Notes under the pieces: generated by a model
Database searches by the model: none
What the model was told of the DNA's origin: nothing
The model's input: only the letters and a program-made list of their open reading frames with translations
Origin: HGM05190 sp964394205
Lineage (GTDB): Bacteria > Bacteroidota > Bacteroidia > Bacteroidales > Muribaculaceae
Assembly (NCBI GenBank): GCA_964394205.1
Contig: CAYMVS010000064.1
Coordinates: forward strand, 1 to 12,807
Length of the DNA: 12,807 nt
Direction: 5' to 3'
Shown: positions 1-6,496 of the stretch, piece after piece
Layout: each line of letters starts with the position of its first letter
Numbering within the stretch: position 1 is the first letter of the stretch
Made by a program: the position numbers and the translations under genes

Positions 1-43
1 TTCTAATGTGCCTTCGGTCTCCCCTCGTTGGCGATTATTGGTT

Positions 44-368
44 AAAAAAGGAAAACGTGAGAGCCGTACTGTTTGCTCGTCCTACAAACGGAGGTCCTGG
101 AATTGCCCGGTAAAGTTGAACGAGCAAACCTGCAGAGCCTCACGCGGAAATATGCTATACGCCCCAACTACGACGCTCGCGCGCCGGTTCAGGACAGAAT
201 ATACATATCCACATCGGCATCTACCGTTTGCTGCATCCTTGACTTTACCATTGAAATTTTCCAGATTTCCGTTTGTCAAGAAAGAGCGTCGAGTAAACGC
301 TTTTCATTATGTCTTTTGCAACCCCATCCACATTGCTCTATGACCGGGCTCTGCAAGGTGCGGTCTGC
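44..368 (-). ncRNA. Candidate structured non-coding RNA or long 5' leader
   Basis: No convincing protein gene lies here, but the minus strand can fold extensively. A long-range 11-bp stem joins 357-347 with 139-129. It includes one G-U pair on the minus strand that would be a C-A mismatch on the plus strand. Inside it, CUUGAC (280-275) pairs with GUCAAG (243-238) around a nested GAAAU/AUUUC hairpin, and AGCGU/ACGCU forms another stem near 285-302. Outside it, a perfect 10-bp stem joins 129-120 with 80-71, and U-rich tracts follow at 55-52 and 49-44. A Bacteroidetes-type promoter sits just upstream at 374-403. I compared it by eye with RNase P RNA, tmRNA, SRP RNA and 6S RNA and recognised none of their conserved cores. 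It could be a stand-alone RNA or the leader of a gene beyond the left edge. Both ends are approximate. Confidence 0.3.
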
Positions 369-373
369 AACTG

Positions 374-403
374 CAAATATAATCAAAATATTTTACTCTC
401 AAT
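374..403 (-). promoter_or_regulatory. Predicted promoter reading leftward
   Basis: On the minus strand TATATTTG (381-374) fits the Bacteroidetes -7 box TAnnTTTG. An ATTG (403-400) lies 18 bases upstream as a weak -33 element. Transcription would start near 366-370, just before the long-range stem of the candidate RNA. It points away from the O-methyltransferase, so it does not serve the seven-gene operon. Confidence 0.4.
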
Positions 404-451
404 TATGACCTGCAAGAAAACCTACATATTTTACAGGAAGTGAGAGTAGCG

Positions 452-475
452 AAAAAAGCCGATTGAAATGGCTTT
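452..475 (-). terminator. Rho-independent terminator of the minus-strand operon
   Basis: On the minus strand AAAGCC (475-470) and GGCTTT (460-455) form a 6-bp stem around a 9-base loop, and the T run continues to 452. It lies about 65 bases after the O-methyltransferase stop codon, where the operon would be expected to end. The stem is short and A/T-heavy at its base, so termination may be partial. Confidence 0.6.
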
Positions 476-539
476 CAAATTTGTACTTGGCAATGGTAGC
501 TTTGTCTTATTCGCCATGCACTCCAATTTTGTTTGGCTT

Positions 540-1172
540 TCAGCTTTTTACTCTCATAAGTGTCAGGCCGTCGCGCAGGGGGAGAATGACGGTTTCAAGG
601 CGTGGATGACGCGCCACAAGGTCGTTAAAGGCCAATATTCCGACTGTTTGTGGGTCATGATTTGATGTGTCGGTCACTTTGCCACCCCACAGTGTGTTGT
701 CGGCGATAATGAATGTGCCCTCTTTAAGCCGGGGTAACATCAATTCCAGATAATCAGCATAATGACGTTTGTTTGCATCGATATAGACCAACTCAAATTG
801 CTCGAGCGGCAAGGTTGGCAATATGTCGAGGCAATCGCCTGTGTGTAAAACGATGCGGGTGCCGGTGGTCAGCGAGGTTTCAAAGAGCTTGAGCAAGTCA
901 TCTTCCATCTCGTCGTTGATCTCGATGGTGTGGAGGGTTGAGCCGGCAGGCATCCCTTCGGCCAGACAGAGCGCCGAGTAGCCCGTGAAGGTGCCCAGCT
1001 CGAGCGCCATCGACGGCCGTATCATCGACGAGAGCATGGCCAGGATGCGCCCCTGGTGGTGACCCGAGCACATGCGCGGATAGAGGTTATAGAGATGGGT
1101 GTGTCGGTAGAGGCGCGTCAGGTGGCTCGGCTCGGCCGATATGTGGTCAAGTATATATTGGTCGAGCGTCAC
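540..1172 (-). CDS. SAM-dependent O-methyltransferase, class I (YrrM/COG4122 family)
   Basis: A 210-residue protein predicted to transfer a methyl group from S-adenosylmethionine to a hydroxyl of an unknown small molecule, in the cytoplasm. The SAM-binding motif I is ELGTFTGYSAL at residues 58-68, followed by the acidic end of strand 2 (HTIEI, 81-85). The family's metal-binding pattern is present: D132 in YIDANK, then D158-N159 in IADNTLWGG. The C-terminal LRDGLTLMR (200-207) matches the family's last strand. The length is normal for COG4122. The start is GTG at 1172, in a GTGA overlap with the aroQ stop, with AGGAG eight bases upstream, one of the few clear Shine-Dalgarno sequences here. It is the last gene of the operon, before the terminator at 452-475. 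The family assignment is firm, the substrate unknown. Confidence 0.9.
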   Translation of the reverse strand: MTLDQYILDHISAEPSHLTRLYRHTHLYNLYPRMCSGHHQGRILAMLSSMIRPSMALELGTFTGYSALCLAEGMPAGSTLHTIEINDEMEDDLLKLFETSLTTGTRIVLHTGDCLDILPTLPLEQFELVYIDANKRHYADYLELMLPRLKEGTFIIADNTLWGGKVTDTSNHDPQTVGILAFNDLVARHPRLETVILPLRDGLTLMRVKS

Positions 1173-1657
1173 TTTTTGGTCTCCTCTTTAGTGATGTTGC
1201 GCGCTGAGCGTGGAGTGACGGTCGACGGGTCGATGATGTGGATCAGCGCCTCCAGGCCCAGGCGGTAGCTGTCGATGCCAAAACCGGTTATTGTGCCGCG
1301 GCACACCGAGGCTATCAGCGACCGCCGGCGTATAGGCTCGCGTTTGGCGATATTGCTCAGGTGAACCTCGACAACGGGAACCTCGACCGAGGCGATAGCG
1401 TCGGCAAGAGCGAGCGAGGTGTGGGTGAAGGCACCGGCGTTGAGCACGATGCCGTCAAAGGGGCGTGTGGTCCCGGCCTGCTGTATGATGTCGATCAGCG
1501 TCCCCTCGTGGTTGGAGTGGGCGTAGGAGAGTTTTATCTCGGGAAAGTTGACGGCAAGCACCTTAAGCGCTTCCTCCATGGTGCCGGTACCGTAGATTTC
1601 GGGTTGGCGTTTGCCCAACAGATTGAGGTTGGGACCGTTAAGAATCAATATTTTCAT
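1169..1657 (-). CDS. aroQ: 3-dehydroquinate dehydratase, type II
   Basis: Catalyses dehydration of 3-dehydroquinate to 3-dehydroshikimate, the third step of the shikimate pathway to aromatic amino acids and chorismate. Type II enzymes are cytoplasmic dodecamers. The 162-residue protein shows NGPNLNLLG at residues 8-16, the active-site lid with R17 and catalytic Y22, SNHEG at 48-52, N73 in NAGAFTHTS, H99 in EVHLSN, and R106. All key residues are present. The reading frame is open back to 1726, but the ATG at 1657 is the right start: it begins exactly at the conserved MKILILNGPN and forms an ATGA overlap with the preceding membrane-protein gene. It also overlaps the O-methyltransferase by 4 bases, so translation is probably coupled on both sides. 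The C-terminal tail (about 146-162) extends past the conserved core. Confidence 0.96.
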   Translation of the reverse strand: MKILILNGPNLNLLGKRQPEIYGTGTMEEALKVLAVNFPEIKLSYAHSNHEGTLIDIIQQAGTTRPFDGIVLNAGAFTHTSLALADAIASVEVPVVEVHLSNIAKREPIRRRSLIASVCRGTITGFGIDSYRLGLEALIHIIDPSTVTPRSARNITKEETKK

Positions 1658-1935
1658 AGTTGAGGCATTTTTACTAAAATCCACATTGCCGCGTGGGTGA
1701 GCAGCATTATCACTATCAGCAGCCATGTCATGTAGGGGCGTCGGTCATAGCTTATCCAGGAGAGCCATCCTGCCAGGAGTACGTAGAGCGGATAGCCCCA
1801 GAGGAGTGTCTTGACGATGGGCTGGGGTGAGTTGCCGGCCAGTGACAGGAGTGTCGGAAGGGCAAACACCGGGAGTGCCGCGACGATGATGATGACTGCC
1901 ACCCACCGTGGTGTATGATTGGTGTTGTGTATCAT
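1654..1935 (-). CDS. Small three-helix inner-membrane protein, unknown function
   Basis: A 93-residue, very hydrophobic protein that I do not recognise. Three membrane segments are visible at about residues 11-32, 42-61 and 69-89. A short loop with SYDRRPYMT (about 62-70) lies between the second and third, and is likely cytoplasmic by the positive-inside rule. There is no cleavable signal peptide or catalytic motif. It is probably a real gene, because its ATG (1935) overlaps the epimerase stop by ATGA and its stop overlaps the aroQ start by ATGA, so it fits exactly between two confident genes. The context does not settle a role. Envelope genes lie upstream in the same operon, so a membrane-associated helper for surface-glycan work is possible, but that is speculation. 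Confidence 0.75.
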   Translation of the reverse strand: MIHNTNHTPRWVAVIIIVAALPVFALPTLLSLAGNSPQPIVKTLLWGYPLYVLLAGWLSWISYDRRPYMTWLLIVIMLLTHAAMWILVKMPQL

Positions 1936-2927
1936 TTTTGTCTGTTTTGACGGTAAGCCGCGATGGTTTTCTTCAGCCCCTGCTCGAGGGTGTGAACCGG
2001 GTTGAAACCCCAGTCGGCCACGCTTTGGCTGATGTCACAATCCCAGTTGCGTTGAGCCATGATGTTGTATTTGTCGCGGTTGAGGGTGCTCGCCTGCATC
2101 TTGAGCGCGGCATACCGCTCGGCGACCGTCGACACGGCATAGAGCATCCACAGCGGCACGCAAACCGGTATGACAACTTTTTTTCCCAACAGCTTTTTGA
2201 CGATTAGGCGGAACTCACGCTGGGTGTAGGCACGAGGCTCGGAGATGATGTATTTTTTGTGTATCGGGGCCCGCTCGAGGGCATCAAAGATGGCGGCGGC
2301 GAGGTCTTCGACATAGATAAACGTCAGCAACTGGCGCTTGAACCCCACGCTGAAGTCCCACCCCCGGTCGATCGACTTGATCATCATCAGGTAGTCTTGC
2401 TCATGGGGGCCGTAGACACCCGTGGGGCGGAATATTATCCATGGCAGCCACGACGAGACATCGAGCTGTGTCTCGGCTTTGATTTTTGACACCCCATAGC
2501 GGGTGTTGGGATTGGGAATCATCAGTGGCGACAGCTTTGCATAGCCCTTCTCGTCGCCCGGACCGAGCGCGCTCAGTGAGCTTATGTAAAGGAAACGGCC
2601 CGGCACACGCTCACTTTGCTGCAGCGCCTTGAGAAAATTTTGAAGATACAGGTAGTTTATACGGTTAAAATCGGCAAAGTTGGCACACTTTGTGGCCCCG
2701 AGATTGTAGACTATATAGTCAAACGGTGGCACGGCCGCCAGAGCGTCGGCCAGGGCGTCGACACTGTCATATTCAAGCTCCATGAAGTGCAGCCTCGGGT
2801 CGGCAAGAAAACGGCGCGAGGTTGAGGAGCGCACACCACATGTCGTGTCAAAACCGCGACTGAGGCTTTCACCGGCGATAAAGCCGCCTATAAAGCCGCC
2901 GGCACCAACTATAAGGACTCTTTTCAT
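1932..2927 (-). CDS. NAD-dependent epimerase/dehydratase (extended SDR)
   Basis: A 331-residue extended short-chain dehydrogenase/reductase, a family that mostly acts on nucleotide sugars or related substrates with bound NAD(P). The N-terminal Rossmann loop GAGGFIG is at residues 8-14. The catalytic set is present: S116/S117 in YISSLSA, and Y144 and K148 in the YxxxK motif (YGVSK). RPTGVYGP at 167-174 and FIYVEDLA (about 203-210) are typical of the family. The C-terminal part, which sets substrate choice, is not diagnostic. The neighbouring GT2 and LPS-kinase genes suggest a nucleotide-sugar substrate for envelope glycans. A sterol-type or flavonoid-type reductase-like SDR is the alternative. 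The start at 2927 has no Shine-Dalgarno sequence. The gene follows the nucleoside kinase by 18 bases and overlaps the membrane-protein gene by 4. Confidence 0.88.
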   Translation of the reverse strand: MKRVLIVGAGGFIGGFIAGESLSRGFDTTCGVRSSTSRRFLADPRLHFMELEYDSVDALADALAAVPPFDYIVYNLGATKCANFADFNRINYLYLQNFLKALQQSERVPGRFLYISSLSALGPGDEKGYAKLSPLMIPNPNTRYGVSKIKAETQLDVSSWLPWIIFRPTGVYGPHEQDYLMMIKSIDRGWDFSVGFKRQLLTFIYVEDLAAAIFDALERAPIHKKYIISEPRAYTQREFRLIVKKLLGKKVVIPVCVPLWMLYAVSTVAERYAALKMQASTLNRDKYNIMAQRNWDCDISQSVADWGFNPVHTLEQGLKKTIAAYRQNRQK

Positions 2928-2945
2928 TGTGATTTAAAGGAATGA

Positions 2946-4622
2946 TTAATAGTGAAACGAACTGCCTCCGAGAAACTCGCGCAACAGGCTTGTGGAGGGC
3001 ACTGTCGAGGGGTCGATGGGCTTGAAGTAGCTCAAAAAGCGACGCAGGCGGTAGGCCTCGGCATACTCGGGTATATCGCGGGGAACACCGCGCAACACCG
3101 ACTCGGCGTAGTCGCGCATCACTCCCAACTCAAAGATGAGCGACGAGTTGAACATCGCGTCGGCGTTTTCCTGATAGGGGAATATCCACCGCTCCTCGCC
3201 ACGGCGCACACTCGGCCAGCGCCTGAGGGTGTCGGTGGCGCTGACGCCGCGATATTTGTAGTCGCGTATTATGCGCCTGAGCAGGCGGTTGTCGGTGGTG
3301 GGCACCCAGTTGTGGTCGTCGATTGAAAGAGTGGTCAGCGCCGAGACATAAACGCGATATTTCATCTTCTCGTCGACAGCCGAGGTCAGCTCGGGGTTGA
3401 GGCCGTGGATTCCCTCGATAAGCAATATCGAGCGCGGGCCAAGGTCGATGGTCTCGCCGCGGTATTGCCGCTTGCCGAGCTCAAAATTATAATAGGGGAG
3501 CTCGACACGCTCGCCCGCGATCAGCCGGTTGAGGTCGTCGTTAAATGTCTTCAGGTCGAGCGCATAGAGCGACTCAAAGTCAAGCTCGCCATGCTCGTCG
3601 AGAGGGGTGTGCTCGCGGTCGATGAAATAGTTGTCGAGCGATATCATCACCGGCTCGAGCAGATTGGTCATCAACTGGATGGAAAGACGCTTTGTAAAGG
3701 TTGTTTTGCCCGACGATGACGGGCCGGCGATGAGCACCACGCGGGCGCCCCCGTCGTGATAACGGGCCGCGATGGTGGCCGCGATGCTGCTTATATTTTT
3801 CTCGTGCAGAGCCTCGCCAACATTGACAACCATGGCCGACTCCCGGTTCTTCACCTTTGTGTTCAGCTCGCCAACATTCCGAACCCCGATGATGCTGTTA
3901 AATTCAAGATGACTTGTAAATGCTTGATACATCTTGTGTTGGGCAATGGGAACAGACACCCTCGCGGGGTTGGTCACGTCGGGACCAAGCAGGAGGAAGC
4001 CCTCCTGGTAGGGCTGCAGGTCAAAGGTGTCGAGATAGCCCGTCGAGGGAACGAGGCAACCGTAATAGCTGTCGTAGGTGTCGTCGAGACGGTAGTAGAC
4101 GGTGTAAAGATCGTCGGTGGTCGAGAGCAGACTGACCTTGTCGTTGAGACCCTCGTCGGCAAACCGTTTGATGACATCGCGCGTGAGCCGCTCTTTTGAC
4201 TCAAATTTCAGATCCATCGCCACAAGCTCTTTCATGCGCACCCTGAGCCTGTCGATACCGGCCTCGGTGAGTTTGGAGGGCCCGATTATGCGCCCGTAAT
4301 ATCCGCGTGACACCGAGTGCTCGATTCTGAGCTCGGTGCCGGGCGCCATAGTGTCTCTCACCGCTTTATAGAGCATCATGCAGAGCGAGCGGATGTAGAC
4401 CCGTTGACCCGAGCTTGAGCTCAAATCGAGATATTCAACCTGCTTTGGGGCATAGACACGATAGTCAAGACCCTCATTCTTGTTGTTGACACGGGCACAG
4501 ATCGGTCGACCGGTAGCCGGGGGGAGGGTGACGCGGCTCAGGATGTCGAGCAGCGTCTCGCCGCCGGTGATGTCGACATATCGCTCGATATTTTTGCAAT
4601 AAATCTTCAATTGGTTTGACAT
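2946..4622 (-). CDS. Nucleoside (uridine-type) kinase with ThrRS-like N-terminal domains
   Basis: A 558-residue fusion protein. Residues about 1-60 resemble a TGS domain. About 80-210 resemble the second additional domain of threonyl-tRNA synthetase; the stretch LTEAGIDRLRVRMKELV (118-134) followed by MDLKFES is characteristic. From about 290 it is a phosphoribulokinase/uridine kinase domain: Walker A GPSSSGKTT (300-308), DNYFIDRE (about 337-344), the LIEGIHGLNPEL switch region, and basic RRIIRDYKYRG late in the domain. It likely phosphorylates a nucleoside such as uridine with ATP in salvage, though family members are usually annotated only as nucleoside kinase. The ThrRS editing domain normally has an HxxxH zinc/catalytic pair; the matching stretch here (CMMLYKAV, 81-88) has no histidine, so editing activity is unlikely. 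It lies 12 bases after the kinase gene upstream and 18 before the epimerase. Confidence 0.92.
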   Translation of the reverse strand: MSNQLKIYCKNIERYVDITGGETLLDILSRVTLPPATGRPICARVNNKNEGLDYRVYAPKQVEYLDLSSSSGQRVYIRSLCMMLYKAVRDTMAPGTELRIEHSVSRGYYGRIIGPSKLTEAGIDRLRVRMKELVAMDLKFESKERLTRDVIKRFADEGLNDKVSLLSTTDDLYTVYYRLDDTYDSYYGCLVPSTGYLDTFDLQPYQEGFLLLGPDVTNPARVSVPIAQHKMYQAFTSHLEFNSIIGVRNVGELNTKVKNRESAMVVNVGEALHEKNISSIAATIAARYHDGGARVVLIAGPSSSGKTTFTKRLSIQLMTNLLEPVMISLDNYFIDREHTPLDEHGELDFESLYALDLKTFNDDLNRLIAGERVELPYYNFELGKRQYRGETIDLGPRSILLIEGIHGLNPELTSAVDEKMKYRVYVSALTTLSIDDHNWVPTTDNRLLRRIIRDYKYRGVSATDTLRRWPSVRRGEERWIFPYQENADAMFNSSLIFELGVMRDYAESVLRGVPRDIPEYAEAYRLRRFLSYFKPIDPSTVPSTSLLREFLGGSSFHY

Positions 4623-4634
4623 AACTTGAAACGG

Positions 4635-5453
4635 TTATTTTTTCTTGAAAAAGTCGCGTATGGCGTGACGGAGGTTGCGGTTGTTCTCGATCTTGTCAAG
4701 GCGGTCCATGACCTGGTCGGTGAGTTGCTGTGAGGGCTCGCCGGCAAGGCTGGCATATCGCCCGACAATCTGTTTTAAAAGAGGACGGCGATGGGTGATG
4801 CGCGCGAGATTTTGCACTATCATCGCCCGTGGCAGCGGCAGCTTGTCGGAAAACACCGAGCGGTTGATGTCGATGGCCTCGAGGCTTTCATCGCCGTCGG
4901 CGGTTGGCGTCGCGAGGATATTTTTCAGGTTGGGGTCGCGGTTGATGATGCCCCGGCGGTGCATCTCAAAGATGAAGTCGGCCACGCGCGCGGCCTGTCT
5001 CTCATCCCAGGTGTCGACCGGCACGAGCTGTTGAAACAGCATCTTGCCCGGGCTGAAAAGCGACACAAAATAAGAGTCGGCCAGCAGGTTGTGGCGGTAG
5101 ATCTCGATGGCGGCGACCCCCTCGGGGGTGGGGATGCCCCGGCGCATGTATTCCAACGAGTAGACAAAGGCCCTGATGGCTTTGCTCGGGCGGATATAGG
5201 TGTAGATGATGCTCTTGACAAGCGACAGGCGCCCGTAGCGCTTGACGGCCAGATGCACGTTGTCTATTGTCAGCTCACAAACGCTGTTGCGCCCCTTGAA
5301 GATTTCTTTACCATCGCCGCGCTCCCAGATGTCGGCTATGCTCTCCATCTGTGACTGGAGCGACCGGTAGGCCGGGTTAAGGGTCGTTCTGATTGTCAGG
5401 CTGCCAACATGGCGCGTTGTGACCACGGTGTCGCGGGTTGGCAGTGAGGTCAT
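4635..5453 (-). CDS. Lipopolysaccharide (Kdo/InaA-type) kinase
   Basis: A 272-residue protein kinase-fold enzyme of the Kdo/WaaP/InaA family, which phosphorylates sugars of the lipid A-core at the inner face of the cytoplasmic membrane. The ATP-binding lysine is K71 in LAVKRYG. YTYIRPSKAIRAF (about 85-97) and TPEGVAAIE (109-117) are typical of Bacteroidetes members. The catalytic loop is NRDPNLKN (171-178), with D173 as the probable base and N178 as metal ligand; D195 in IDINRS takes the place of the DFG aspartate. The family usually has His before the Arg/Lys-Asp pair; here it is N171, a real departure at a position that varies among kinases. The protein ends in a basic tail (FFKKK). Its ATG overlaps the stop of the glycosyltransferase by ATGA, so both probably act on the same LPS core. 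Confidence 0.87.
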   Translation of the reverse strand: MTSLPTRDTVVTTRHVGSLTIRTTLNPAYRSLQSQMESIADIWERGDGKEIFKGRNSVCELTIDNVHLAVKRYGRLSLVKSIIYTYIRPSKAIRAFVYSLEYMRRGIPTPEGVAAIEIYRHNLLADSYFVSLFSPGKMLFQQLVPVDTWDERQAARVADFIFEMHRRGIINRDPNLKNILATPTADGDESLEAIDINRSVFSDKLPLPRAMIVQNLARITHRRPLLKQIVGRYASLAGEPSQQLTDQVMDRLDKIENNRNLRHAIRDFFKKK

Positions 5454-6223
5454 CGTTCACCCTCCTTTCTCTCCTTTATCAATCGCCGCGCGAGCTTGTA
5501 GGCCAGTAGGGTAGAGCGGTAGTCTTCAAGCGAGATGGCCCGCCCCTCGTGGCCGTCAAACACTCCCCCCTCGCCAATGTAGGTGTGCAGGAACGCCTTG
5601 AGGGCCTGCACAGCCGGCTTGAGAATCCCTATATGGCTGTTGACCCCGGCAAGCTGCTGGCCCCTGAGGGTAGCCTGATGTGTCTGGGTCTTGCGATACT
5701 CCTCGAGGGTGTCACAGCGGTAGTGGAGCAGGTCGCCGTCGAGCATGCGCGGTTTGACCGAGCCGCTGAAGATTACCTTTTCGGCAACGTCGTGCAGGTT
5801 CCAGTTGGCATAGCGTTTGTCAAACAGACGCGTCTGCACGTCGGGATACCACCCCGAGTGTCTCACGGGCTGGCCGCAAAAAAAATTGAGCCTCGGGAAA
5901 CTGTAGCCGCGATGTTCAAACCCCTTCTCTTTTATTTTTTTTATCGATGCCTGTAGGGCAGGGGAGAGCACTTCATCGGCGTCTATCGACAGCACATAGC
6001 TGTGGGTGGTCAGCGACGTGGCATATTGCCGCTGTGCCCCATATCCCCCCATGCGTCTTACCACAACCTTGCACCCGCGACGGCGGCAAATGTCGGCTGT
6101 GCCGTCGGTCGACATCGAGTCGACCACGATGATCTCGTCGGCAATCCCGTTGAGAGAGTCCAGGCAGGCCTCGATGCGGTTGGCTTCGTTGAAGGTTATG
6201 ATGGTAACAGATATGGGTTTCAT
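5450..6223 (-). CDS. Family 2 glycosyltransferase, WaaE/KdtX-like (LPS core)
   Basis: A 257-residue inverting glycosyltransferase of the GT-A fold. It begins with SVTIITFNEANRIEACLDSL (5-24), followed by the nucleotide-binding VVDSMSTDGT (33-42) with D35. The DXD-type metal motif is DADE at 81-84. NFFCGQPVRHSGWYPD and RLFDKR (about 112-137) then NLHDVAEKV with acceptor-side residues match the WaaE/KdtX group, which adds glucose or a related hexose to the LPS inner core. There is no membrane-spanning segment, so it is likely a peripheral cytoplasmic enzyme. The C-terminal basic stretch (about 242-257) may help membrane binding. It is the first gene of the seven-gene operon, with a candidate -7 box about 23 bases before the ATG. 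Pairing with the LPS kinase supports a core-assembly role; donor and acceptor sugars cannot be read from sequence. Confidence 0.88.
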   Translation of the reverse strand: MKPISVTIITFNEANRIEACLDSLNGIADEIIVVDSMSTDGTADICRRRGCKVVVRRMGGYGAQRQYATSLTTHSYVLSIDADEVLSPALQASIKKIKEKGFEHRGYSFPRLNFFCGQPVRHSGWYPDVQTRLFDKRYANWNLHDVAEKVIFSGSVKPRMLDGDLLHYRCDTLEEYRKTQTHQATLRGQQLAGVNSHIGILKPAVQALKAFLHTYIGEGGVFDGHEGRAISLEDYRSTLLAYKLARRLIKERKEGER

Positions 6224-6245
6224 GGGCCACGTTTTTTTAATGTCT

Positions 6246-6253
6246 CAAAGATA
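6246..6253 (-). promoter_or_regulatory. Candidate -7 box for the seven-gene operon
   Basis: TATCTTTG on the minus strand fits TAnnTTTG and lies 22 bases before the glycosyltransferase ATG, leaving a short A-rich leader. No TTTG is visible 19-21 bases further upstream, so only half of the promoter is supported. Its position at the head of the operon makes it the best candidate. Confidence 0.4.
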
Positions 6254-6359
6254 CATAAAGGTTTTAGATTTGAGTGATGTTTATTTGTTAAATTAATTAA
6301 CTTTTTGACTGCTGTTTTCCCTATCCCTTATCGCCTCGGGGCCGAATTTTCAATTCTCA

Positions 6360-6407
6360 GAGCCTTAAAATAGAGATAAACAACAGAAAAACAGATTGTA
6401 AAGGCTC
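6360..6407. repeat. 7-bp inverted repeat in the divergent promoter region
   Basis: GAGCCTT (6360-6366) and AAGGCTC (6401-6407) are perfect inverted copies separated by an A-rich 34-base spacer. They lie between the two divergent promoters, nearer the ybeY side. They could be a regulator-binding pair or a chance match; the arms are short. Confidence 0.25.
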
Positions 6408-6445
6408 ATTTTCTTGTTTCATTCTTTTGAACAAAAAAATTTGTG

Positions 6446-6476
6446 TTGCACATTTTGCAGATATTTCCTACTTTTG
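6446..6476 (+). promoter_or_regulatory. Promoter of the ybeY-mnmG transcription unit
   Basis: TTG (6446-6448), a 20-base spacer, then TACTTTTG (6469-6476) fits the Bacteroidetes -33/-7 consensus. Transcription would begin near 6482, about 15 bases before the ybeY ATG. This rules out the more upstream in-frame GTG at 6443 as the start. Confidence 0.6.
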
Positions 6477-6496
6477 TCTGTAATACATTTTTAGAA

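Noticed and set aside
55..105. Resemblance of GAGAGCCGTA to group II intron domain V
   Set aside because: The rest of domain V is missing: there is no GNRA loop and no matching ACGGUUC strand, and the downstream bases pair differently. No intron-encoded protein is seen.
100..210. Possible RNase P RNA fragments (GGTAAA, GAGCAAAC, ACAGAA) on the plus strand
   Set aside because: The short words occur with the wrong spacing, the P4 strand GAGGAAAGTCC is absent, and ACAGAA lacks the following CCCGG.
82..279. 65-codon minus-strand ORF in the left region
   Set aside because: It begins with TTG, has no ribosome site, resembles no known protein and lies inside the foldable sequence described as a candidate RNA.
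497..504. TAGCTTTG as a plus-strand promoter
   Set aside because: It lacks a properly spaced -33 element and would only read antisense into the O-methyltransferase.
1658..1726. Longer aroQ start at 1726
   Set aside because: The added 23 residues precede the conserved N-terminus and overlap the membrane-protein gene far more than the ATGA start does.
6443..6496. GTG at 6443 as the ybeY start
   Set aside because: The stretch contains the predicted promoter, and the extra 18 residues do not belong to the family.
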